Assembly (NCBI GenBank): GCA_029747585.1
Contig: JAPEVF010000097.1
Span: forward strand, 49,282 to 113,281
Length of the DNA: 64,000 bases
Direction of reading: 5' to 3'
Origin: Pleurotus djamor
Taxonomy: Eukaryota; Basidiomycota; Agaricomycetes; Agaricales; Pleurotaceae
The notes beneath the pieces were generated by a model that had not been told where the DNA came from, ran no database searches, and saw only the letters and a program-made list of their open reading frames with translations. Below are positions 11,808 through 20,801 of the stretch, in pieces (the stretch's first letter is position 1; each line of letters starts with the position of its first letter). The translations under genes were made by a program, and so were the position numbers.

Positions 11808-13515
11808 TTAGACAGACAACCCCTGTCGCTTCCGCCCGACTTCATACTTCCTCGACGGTCGTTTCGTTGGTTGGTGTGCGGGGAGGTCCAGGAAGCCGCT
11901 GAGGTGGAACGAGTTGGATCGTTCTCAATGCTCTCGCTTCGCGGATGGAAATTCTGTTCGGATATACCACATTGAGAGTGGCGTGATGACTGAAGTAGTT
12001 GAAGAAGTCCTTTGGATGGTTGACGGCTGAGAAGGGGCACTCGTGAGCTGATGGACGAATACAGGTGGGATAAGATTCAACACGGACATTTGTTTACATT
12101 GTCTGAGGAAACAAGACGATCAAGCATTCAAGTCAACATACAAAATTGGGGGTGAGAGGAGCGACTAAGAGCTTACTGTCATTGATCTCCGCGATGACGA
12201 GTGGGGTTAAGAAGTAAGCCGACTGTTAGGTTTAGTCAGCTGGAGTGAATTTCATCGGTAGGGTGTATGTGAAGGACGCGTCTTACCACAAGAATTGTGG
12301 AAATTATAGTTTGAGACACCCCCGAGTCCAATAGTGCATAAGGCTGTTACGTGATGTTGTTGTTATAGAGGACATAGAAGACGAGGAGAGGACTAACCCA
12401 GGTAGCGAGATACATCACGGTTGTACACCACAGAGATATACCACAACTGAAACTACGAGGTCAATGGCGTTGGTATGATAGGCAAAAAAACTTGAATTAC
12501 TCGAAAGGATGAAAGTCTAGAATGGCGTGGTAGTATTCCGCGATGTCGTCAAGCATCGAACGGAGACGGGCTGGATCGAAGAATGGAAATGAGTGAATGT
12601 CCATACTGTCGGCATGCAGTACGGACCTCGAGTTGTGTCATTAATCACCTCGTTTTGTGCCGCTTCATCAACCATTCGGTCCTGCGGTCAAGACTGGGTT
12701 CAAAGATCGGGGTCACAGAAAACCAGAGAAACGCACCAAATCAAGGAAAATTGGTAGCCACGACTTAGCAGGCTTAGGTTTGCTCCCACCTAGCTTGTAG
12801 TAAAGGTCAAAAGAAACGGATCTCAGAGACGAAACAATTCGCTCGAAGATAGTATTAGGCGATTTTGAGGGCAAATCTTCGTCCACAAACTGATCGGGGG
12901 CCTGAAAACGCGTGGTTACATCATGGAAGGGAGTATATATGGAGTGGCGCACATCATGAACAAGGGCGTCTTCACCGTCGTTGTCACATTCAGGGACTAA
13001 AGAATCTGGGTTGTGATAGAGCCCGAATGCAAAAGACAACTCTTCCAGACAAGGCAGGAACTCCTCTCGGGTTGAAGGGGGAAGTCCGGTTCCAATCTCA
13101 GGCGAGGTCCGCTTGATTGTGTGCGCAAAGAAATTGATCCTTGATGAAATAAGTACCCATTTCTGCCGAGCGCAACTGGATCGTTCGAAAGATTGGATGA
13201 GCCTATACACGATAATGGCAGTGATTTGTGTAGCCATGCTACATTCACGTTAAGTACTGAATCTCATTTGTTTAGGGGAACGTACAAGAAGAGGAGAATT
13301 TTATCCAGAAAGTTTGGCTTGTATGGTTCCTCGGTGAGCAATACGAGCATGATGGCCCACAGTGTAATGCATAGGGTAGTGGATAACGACCACCACACGG
13401 ATGCCTTGAAAAGAGAGGAATCCATAACTGGTGGTCGGCTCGAGCTTGAACAACGGGAGTGCAGTAGGAACTGAATCACTTACAGATTGTTTGGGTCGAA
13501 TTCTTTTCCTCCCAT
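11808..13515 (-). CDS. Unrecognised one-pass membrane protein, copy 2
   Basis: Tandem copy of the preceding gene, same strand. Exon 1 encodes MGGKEFDPNNL and joins to SSRPPVMDSSLFKAS, then the membrane helix WWSLSTTLCITLWAIMLVLL. The long middle exon contains FLPCLEELSFAFGLYHNPDS and the segment DLYYKLGGSKPKPAKSW. Near the end come LTPLVIAEINDS and AVNHPKDFFNYFSHHATLNV, then a Pro/Arg-rich tail to the stop at 11808-11810. Shared exon boundaries with copy 1 and copy 3 support the model. Function unknown. Confidence 0.55.
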
Positions 13516-13969
13516 TTCGACTCTTTGACTTGACCCTTGATAGGGCGGTAGTCTTGAACAAGAGAGAAAAGGGGGAGTACCATCATCACTCTAAATATCG
13601 CCCCTATAAGCATATTATTCTACAGATAGTGAGTGGCCTATTTTTGGACGGCGCCACCACTCGCCAGACTAAGAGAGAGCAGCGCTCTCGCGGTTTGCTC
13701 GCGGTCTCAACGCGAGCGCTGACTCCCTTGCCTGTCGAGTTACGCTGCATGATAGAGTGAGGAAACGAAACCAAAAATTATTTGACCTATCTTGCACGTG
13801 ACCGCGGATCGAGAAGCTTTTCGCATCTGGATTCTGCATCCATCCATTTCTCTATCTTCCTCTGCGCCTCTGAAGTCGGATACACAGTTCTCAGCGAAAG
13901 AGCATTTGAGTGCGTATATGGAGCCTTCGAGCTCGATACATTCCACAATTAACGGTATCGAAAAAACAC
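13516..13969. other. Gene-free stretch
   Basis: About 450 bp between the membrane-protein copy 2 start and the dehydrogenase stop. No motif-bearing frame, RNA gene or repeat was seen. The left part is the likely promoter of copy 2, which is transcribed leftward. Confidence 0.4.
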
Positions 13970-14917
13970 CTATAGACCACCCAAGTCCTTCAAGACAGTC
14001 TCCGTCGTTGCCCAAAGTTCATCCGCAAATTTGGGATCCATGACCTCTTTAAGCGGCTGAGCTAGCTTGGTAAACGGTTCTAAATACGCAGCTTGGTACG
14101 TTTCTTTTGACTCGCGAATTTTCTTCGAAGCAGCGGCGAAGAGGGAGGTATACGATCCTTGTTCTGGGGTGTAGAGGACCATGCGAGTCAAGGGCGAAGT
14201 AATGAATCGCAAGGGGAACGTTTGGGAATACGTATCCACACCTCCTGGGTGAAGAGAGATGCAGGTGATTGGGATGGATTGCGAGGAAAATTTCCGCTGA
14301 AGAGACTGTGTCCATGGAATGATGGGGAGCTTGGAGTGGCAGTAGGAAAAGAAACCACTCATGAAGCGATAGTGTGGGGTAAAATCATCTTTGGTGCGAA
14401 ATCGGATGGACTTGGCGGACGGAGTCAGCTTGTGCGCGGCGGTGGCGACGTTGACAATACGAACGTCCGAGTCCGCCTGTTTCGCCGTCTCGATGAGCAA
14501 GGGAGTCAGTGCATGGGTGAACGCGAATGGAGAGAGATAGTTGACGACAGCCATGAGCGACATTCCATCTGGCGTCGTTGCCTGGCCCATCATCAATCCA
14601 GCATTGTTCACCAGCACATCCAAACGCCTCTCCAGCTTCAAAAACGCCTCTCCAGCCTCTTTGGCAAGCTTGGGGTCGCTGAGGTCTAGCTTGAGCCAGA
14701 CGATTTCGCCGTTTCCCGGACCGAGCCCTTCAGACTTGAGCTTGGAAATGGCCTCTGAAGCGGCCGTTCCATTTCGCGCAGCAAGATATACTTTTGCGCC
14801 ATGTCGAGCGAGGTGCTTGACGGTGTAGTATCCGATGCCTCGATTGCCACCGGTCACAATCACAACTCGCCCCTTCAGATCCACTAAGTCTGTTTCTGGA
14901 GAAAATGCGGCCGGCAT
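13970..14917 (-). CDS. Short-chain dehydrogenase/reductase, retinol dehydrogenase-like
   Basis: Single-exon, 315-residue NAD(P)-dependent oxidoreductase with a Rossmann fold, unusual in this intron-rich window. The cofactor motif TGGNRGIG is at residues 22-29, NNAG at 104-107, and the catalytic YxxxK (YCHSK) at 192-196. The usual catalytic serine region, normally NVSS, reads NVATAAHK here (156-163), so the serine seems replaced by threonine or alanine. Family members reduce ketones or aldehydes on lipids or secondary metabolites; the substrate is unknown. A decayed piece of a related gene lies at 30.7 kb. Confidence 0.9.
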   Translation of the reverse strand: MPAAFSPETDLVDLKGRVVIVTGGNRGIGYYTVKHLARHGAKVYLAARNGTAASEAISKLKSEGLGPGNGEIVWLKLDLSDPKLAKEAGEAFLKLERRLDVLVNNAGLMMGQATTPDGMSLMAVVNYLSPFAFTHALTPLLIETAKQADSDVRIVNVATAAHKLTPSAKSIRFRTKDDFTPHYRFMSGFFSYCHSKLPIIPWTQSLQRKFSSQSIPITCISLHPGGVDTYSQTFPLRFITSPLTRMVLYTPEQGSYTSLFAAASKKIRESKETYQAAYLEPFTKLAQPLKEVMDPKFADELWATTETVLKDLGGL

Positions 14918-15332
14918 ATTGGAGGTGACGTGGGGGATGCTTTGAGAGATATTTTGGGTTTCTCAGGCCCACGAGCTGGGTAAAGAGTCGACGGTTGGTG
15001 GGACAATTGAACAATGACATCGAATGGGCGCCTCACTTACCGCTTGGCTTCCAACAGTACTTGATCATGCTTGTAACCCGGGAACCCCGGTCTACCTTTC
15101 CGCTATCCTTTCGGTCAGTCCCACTAATAGGACATGTTACATTCCCAGCAGCTCGTAGATGCGCCGCGCCTGTCCCTGGGTTTAAATTTCAGATCAACGG
15201 CATAACGGGGGACTAACTAGGAGGCGAGGGGTAGCTGCGTGGTAGAACGATAAACGGGGGTTGGTGAGGGGATACTCGGCATGGTACTTGCGAGCTTTAG
15301 TCGTAGAAGTCAATATCTCGGGAGTCAGCGTC
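14918..15332. other. Gene-free stretch
   Basis: About 415 bp between the dehydrogenase start and tRNA-Gln. No coding or repeat signal was recognised. It should contain the leftward promoter of the dehydrogenase. Confidence 0.4.
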
Positions 15333-15415
15333 GGCTTTATAGTGTAGTGGTTATCACACTGGATTTTGACTTGTCTTAATTTCCAGTAACCCAGGTTCGA
15401 GCCCTGGTAAGGCCT
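15333..15415 (+). tRNA. tRNA-Gln(TTG) with 11-nt intron
   Basis: The acceptor stem pairs GGCTTTA with TAAGGCC and has discriminator T at 15415. The anticodon stem pairs CTGGA with TCCAG; the loop starts TTTTGA, giving anticodon TTG, and an 11-nt intron follows position 37. The T arm reads CCAGG-TTCGAGC-CCTGG. Removing the intron leaves 72 nt. Confidence 0.88.
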
Positions 15416-15963
15416 GACGTAGAAGACTGAGAACAGTTCGCAACCTTTTTGTATTCATCTGGTAATAATACAAGGTGACGAAGACGCGAGTTGATGTTGT
15501 CGGTAACTAACTTAGCCAGAGAAGGTCAACGACCATTCCTTCGTCCCTTTCAGAGCATCAAGCACCGGACCGCTTGGGATGCTAAAGAAAGTGTGCTCTT
15601 CGAAACCTTGTCCTGCAAGGTTCGAAGACCGATGGAGCTTGACTTGACGAAGCATTCAAGTGAGTTGAAAAACAAGATCTGGTAGAAAGCGAGGGAGGGA
15701 CGCCATCAGTCGGAATATGGATAGTAACGTACGACGAGGAAGAAAGAAGAAGAAAGACAACAGGCTTACGAATCCCGAACCGCGTACGCTTTGTACCTGA
15801 ATTCACTTTTTAGGCAGTTATTTCGTATTGAACCTGATCTTCTAGAGACACCGTCTTTATGAAACTTACATCCTCGTACCATTGAAACCTCGGCAAATGG
15901 ACGGATTGTTTCGTTGGTGTCTCTTCGTTTCAGTCTGTACAACCATGTAGTAGCAAGGTCTCC
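15416..15963. other. Gene-free stretch
   Basis: About 550 bp between tRNA-Gln and the stop of family copy C. Short open frames on both strands carry no recognisable motif. I see no repeat or RNA gene. Confidence 0.4.
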
Positions 15964-16939
15964 TCAAAACTCTCCAACTTTGATGGAAATGGTCTTGTAG
16001 TACTCAGATATTTGTTCGTTCTGCGTCAGGACAAGCTGTCAGCTGCGGACTCTCGCTGAGACAGAGTTCAACGGTACGTACTCCTGAAACCCCAACGTTT
16101 CCAAAGGCTGAAGGGGAAGGGAGTAAATTAGCCCTGATAATTAAAACGTGTCGTTCCACCCAGAACTCACTGAAATTGATTTCCTTGGTAGGATCGAGGC
16201 ATTGGTACACGGTCAACCAGTTGATTGGTGTTAATCCAACATTTTTCTAGACGTTATCATCAACATGCAGACCTTTCGGAAGCAACATCAAGACATTCAC
16301 TCACATCAGAGTCCTTGGCAAATATCATTTCGTGTTCATGCGGGAAAGCTGATCCTCCTTGCGTGACCTTGAGCACGTATTCATCTTGATATTTGGCTTC
16401 GAAGACGAACGTATCATTCCCTTGGTTGTTGAACATCGGCAGCTGTATGGTATAGTCGATCGCGTCTGTTGAAGATGTTAGCTGAATAGGAATACAGACG
16501 ATATTATCAAACGCCGTACACTTAATGGTTTCATCTTCTTGGACGACACCTTCGTTTGTACCTGGCGATATGTGATCAAGGACAACTGTATCTTCCCCCT
16601 TGTCCAACGTCACGTAAAGTGGTAGTCCTGTCCACTCTGCACCGCGGTCATATGAACCTTTGTGGACCATGATGATATAGATCCTGCCANTTTTTTGCCT
16701 GGAAATCCGGGTCCGTGGGGATAGCATTGACTGCATACTTGTAGAGGGTGACTCCCCATACGGTACGTAGGTCGGTGTTATTGAACGGGGGGTCGTTCTC
16801 GTCGATGAGAGATATTTCGGTCCTGCCGCGATGGCGATGAGACAAGTCAAACTGAAGCCGGCAGAGATGATGCTCACATTTTGAAGAAGGAGGTCCCGAT
16901 AGGAGGGGTCAATCCATTGTAAGTGACCTTTTCAGACAT
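15964..16939 (-). CDS. Unrecognised family NGLTPPIG, copy C
   Basis: Third paralogue, about 11 kb from copies A and B, same strand and exon plan. Exon 1 encodes MSEKVTYNGLTPPIGTSFFK. Then come EISLIDENDPPFNNTDLR, LYKYAVNAIPTDPDFQAK, GRIYIIMVHKGSY, YTIQLPMFNNQGNDTFVFEAKY, VYQCLDPTKEINF, and the terminal SIKVGEF with stop at 15964-15966. The unknown base at 16690 next to a run of six T breaks the frame between QAK and NGRIY; dropping it restores alignment with copies A and B, so it is most likely an inserted base. Function unknown. Confidence 0.65.
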
Positions 16940-17213
16940 GTTGTAGATTCACGAGTGAGTGCGGTGAAGTTGAAAGCTGGTGGGGAATCATTGGGGAGCA
17001 AATTGAGGATATTTATGAGGGAACGATTGAGATAGTGCTACTCGCATCCGACGCTATGACTGGATAGCGACCGAGCAAGCGAAAGGATTGACCAATCTGA
17101 GAGATGGTCTGCGGTTGTGGTAGACTTGGCCTGTCACCGATGCGAACTGAGGCGGAGTCCCCTTTTCCTGAAAAAGGACAAAGTCCAAACGGGTCACTTG
17201 CGGCGCCTGCGTC

Positions 17214-18943
17214 ATGGCTACCGACCAGCTGCCGCAATTCACAACGATGACGGCTCCTTCTCTTCCTCTAGAACTGATCATTCAGATCGGTAGTTTTCTC
17301 CCAAAGCAGGAGCTGTGTAACCTCAGCCTCGCGCGTAAAGAGACTCGTCGAATCCTTCTGCGCGACATATTTCGTCGTATCGTCATCCACGACGATAATG
17401 TCTCCGACGTGGAAAGGTTCTTTGGGGACCATGAAGATCTAAAGATTGCTGTACAGTAAGATCTCAGAAATTCAAATCACCAATTTTTTGTGGGATTGAT
17501 TACCTGCGAGTCACATTTCCCTAGGGCATATGGGAATCAGAGACCAGTGCCCCAGTTACGACTGCATAGCGCGATTCCCTTCCGTGAAATCAGTTAGGAT
17601 GATGGTAGAGGACTCCAACAGCTGCCAGTTCAAAGACCTTCCGTCGATCGTCGCACAAGTAGCCCGCATGTCAGCTATTGAAAGTGCTACGCTCCACCTC
17701 AGTTCAAGATGGACCGTCACATCGAACGCGGTTACGGGCCTCATTCCTCTCCCTCCTTTGAAACGCCTTCACATTGCATGGGACTGCGACGCGGTGTCCG
17801 AGACGGTTTACATCGGAGTGATTGAACGGTTAATCTCCTCGTCCCAAGCCACGTTGACCTCCTTCACGTTCGAAAACGAGGCGGGACCATACGTCCACGA
17901 TATCCAGTGCCTCCGGTCCATGGTTGACCTGATGCCGAATGTAAAAGAACTTAGCCTGCTGTAAGGTTGCCCTTTCGTTTGTCTGCGGATTCTTTCCTTT
18001 TCCCCTAGATCACGTGACTATACGCGCGTCGCGTCAACATTCAAGAGAGGATCATCTCTCTTCCCACTTTCCTCGATCCCTACCTCCCCATCGCGCTCAA
18101 ACCCCTCCTTTCGTAGTTCCTGCCACCTCCATGGTGCATTATGGGCTTTTCGGCACTCGGTCTCATGTGGAAACATGAAATTCTCATATTTATGCTTTCT
18201 TTCGTACACACCAACTCCGTTGCCCTTCGCAGCGCCGTATCTCTATAAAACGGACGTATATTCCATAGAATAATAACAAGTTACCTTTCCCCTTCGTTTT
18301 CCCTCTCTTCTGTGATCTCTAAGCTCGCCGCTCGACTCTGCTTTCTCGTTTCGCCGTTTCATCGCCGCCAGACCTTTCGTATTGCTCAAGATATTATATT
18401 CGTTGCTCACCGCTCTCGTTTTACGGTCATTTTGCTTCTCTACTCATCTACTCACCCTACTTGTACAGGTCAAGGGCCGCCAGCGTGGTTAGCCGGAGGC
18501 AACCTCCTCGCATTCAACACAACACACATCATCACACTGCTTGGGCCTGCGATAGGCATCATGACGTTTTACGATGTCGTATGTATTCATCCCATTCTAC
18601 GACCATGGGGCTTTACTTGACTGACAGCCTCCGTTACGCGCAGGATGAACTTTTGCAGAGCTTTCAATCTTTATCTAAGCTTGAGACATTGTCACTGGGC
18701 TGCGACTTCACCGAAGATCCCGAGGACGAGGAACTTACTGGGTCTCTCCTATTAGCGGCAACGGTGCCTCTCTTGTTCATTGTGGGACATCGATCCTCAG
18801 ACCTTCAGTTGTCGAGCGAAGTTCCACAGAGATCAGGAAGGTACTTGTTCCGTTCGTGTTACGAAGGAGGCCTGGATGCCAGATAATCTGTGTGGAGCCT
18901 TTGGTGCAGCGCTCGTAGAAGAGGAATGCAGTTAGTAGCAGAC
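17214..18943 (+). pseudogene. F-box/LRR-like gene broken by a solo LTR and a deletion
   Basis: Close paralogue of the F-box gene at 23.6-24.7 kb. The first part is intact: MATDQLPQF, F-box LPLELIIQIGSFL, then VMMVEDSNSCQFKDLPSIV-type repeats to NVKELSLL at 17960. The frame stops at an inserted 577-bp element and resumes at 18541 with GPAIGIMTFYDV, then LQSFQSLSKLETLSLGC and LAATVPL. After that about 45 bp present in the paralogue are missing near 18774 and the frame is lost, although the nucleotide match continues to the stop region. I call it a pseudogene; a spliced transcript that removes the insert cannot be excluded (see findings). Confidence 0.75.
17960..18536 (+). mobile_element. Solo LTR of an LTR retrotransposon
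   Basis: A 577-bp insertion in a gene whose paralogue at 24 kb lacks it, so both ends are defined by comparison. The element begins TGT and ends ACA, as LTRs do. The four bases CTGC flank it on both sides (17956-17959 and 18537-18540), consistent with a target-site duplication. Inside is a TATA box (TATAAAA, near 18243) followed by a pyrimidine-rich tract, as in an LTR promoter. No internal gag or pol sequence exists, so it is a solo LTR from recombination. Superfamily is not determinable. Orientation follows the TATA box. Confidence 0.75.
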
Positions 18944-19230
18944 GGATTGAGGATTTGTGATGATTCTAGGGTAGAGTTTCTGGTAGAAACTCCATGTCGA
19001 CGAATGTGCCAGTGATAGGAGTCGCTCTTTTGGTTTTGGTAGGGAGGCTGAATTTCTGGTGCTGCAATCAGACTTGCATCTGGGTTGACCGCGCCACTCG
19101 AAACAATAATTTCTATCCGCGTCGGCGATTATCCGTGTATAAAGGTGGTCAAATGGTATATAAATCTACGAGTCGCGGCTCAGTGTTCTAAGGCCCATCA
19201 AGACAAATCCAGGCAAATTCCAACATACGT
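18944..19230. repeat. Duplicated 3' flank with small hairpin
   Basis: An 8-bp perfect inverted repeat with a 3-base loop lies at 18974-18992 (GAGTTTCT-GGT-AGAAACTC). The flank from about 18940 to 18995 matches, in inverse orientation, the 3' flank of the paralogous F-box gene at 23494-23560, where only one arm of the hairpin is conserved. It shows that the duplication reached beyond the coding region. No gene was seen here. Confidence 0.5.
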
Positions 19231-20712
19231 CTAGACGGGCAGCACCGTATTGAATACATAATCCCAGATTTTGCCTGTATAAATCATTGAGACAAGACAA
19301 GCTGGGAGAGCTTAGAAAGACTTACTCGTCACGCCGAAACCCAGCTCGAAGTTTTTGTAATGATGCGCCAAGTGATACTTTTTCATCTCTCGCATGTATT
19401 GAGGAAGCTTGGTGTGGTGAAGGCTGCATTAGTTCATGATTAGTCTTCAAAGCACATGGATTGCAAAACAGAGGGAACGTACGCGTAATGCATGCAGTCA
19501 TACAAAACATCTGTGAGAAAGGTCAGTTGGGGCCTCCAAGACGAAGGACGACACGCACAGAACGTGAACGCTCCAGCAATGATGCCATTAGCCATCGCCA
19601 CTGGGAAGAGCTTGTAGGCCAACTGGGTGAAAGGGAACTGGAGCGCCGCGAACAGCGTCGGCGGCATCACCAATCGGAGCCTTGGTAAGAGGTGAGTCCG
19701 CACGAACGATCATGACATACTCGCGATGACGCACCTATCCATTGGCAAGTAGTGGTGCACTCCGTGAAGCAAAAAGTGTAACGTAAGGAACGCGGGCGTG
19801 TCCGGAAGCCATTCATCAATATGGAACAGGAAGCGGTGGAGCGTATACTCTAGAATGGTCCAGATGATGTTTCCGGCAAAGAAACACGCCATGGTCTTTG
19901 CGATAGCGTCTCCAGAAACGAGGGCGAGGGCCGAGAGGGGAACGCGCGGGTCGGACCAGAAAGAAGGGATGGGCATTGTGAATTGAAGAAGTGACCGCAG
20001 GAAGACATATACAGTGATGGGGACCCAGAAAAGAGGGACGACATACCACGCCGTACGCGTGGCCATCTACATTCAGAAGCGTCAATGCAACGGCGCCGAC
20101 GGATGGAAAGAGGACACATACCTCCAGAATATCTGGACCAAAGAGGCGCGCCGACTCCGCCAAATGGCGTGGTTGATGTACTTGCTTCAGGTAGTACGAT
20201 TTGCTGCGACGTCCACTCATGAATAAACTGTGATAACCGACGCTTGACGACATGACCCACCTAAAGTTCGCGTTCCACATTTGAGGTAGCAGGGGTTTCC
20301 TCAGGTCCAAGAAATGGCTTTTATCAAAGTCCTCTGCTTCGTTCGTGTCATCAGGATGGAAGTCGTCTGTAGCAACCCAATCTTTGAAGGATGATTAGAG
20401 AACCAAGTGAACCCGAGCGAAAAAGCTGAACATACCATCGCTGACCGTAGTTTCGCTCGTTCCCAAGCGTCCAATAAGATACTCCTCTAGCATGTCGTAG
20501 GCCGAATCCGAGTGCTCGTGCTCATTCGCATCCTTCATCGCAGCAGAGATATCTGTGCCTGCGAACTTGAGTATGTAGTCCTCGCCTCCTGGATGATCAG
20601 GGAGGAAAGCAGTCACGTCGTAGATCCTTTGTCCGCGAACAACCCAGCAGCTCGAAAGGGACTTGTGAGCCTCAACATCTTCTTCCGTGTAGATTCGCAC
20701 TCGTTTCGACAT
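19231..20712 (-). CDS. Sphingolipid fatty acid 2-hydroxylase (SCS7/FAH1-like)
   Basis: ER enzyme that alpha-hydroxylates the very-long-chain fatty acid of ceramides. The N-terminal cytochrome b5 domain has the haem motif HPGGEDYIL near residue 40. The linker HFLDLRKPLLPQMW is a family hallmark. The hydroxylase domain has membrane helices (VPLFWVPITVYVFL) and histidine boxes HRFLFH, HFLLHGVHH, HYALHH and HLAHHYKNFELGFGV. The C-terminus is KIWDYVFNTVLPV with stop at 19231-19233. About six introns with canonical borders; no break seen. It is transcribed away from the acyl-CoA ligase gene, whose first recognised exon starts about 90 bp upstream, so a shared promoter is likely. Confidence 0.92.
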
Positions 20713-20801
20713 GATGGTGGTGGTCGGGGAGAAAGATGTCGAGGAGCGCGTTCGTTTGCCAAATTCCACAAGTCTCGCCATTTTGATCTTACCTAAGCTA
20801 G

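Noticed and set aside
12583..12768. Plus-strand frame with a CPYC...H..C zinc-finger look
   Set aside because: It lies antisense in the intron/exon zone of membrane-protein copy 2 and has no repeat of the finger pattern or neighbouring exons.
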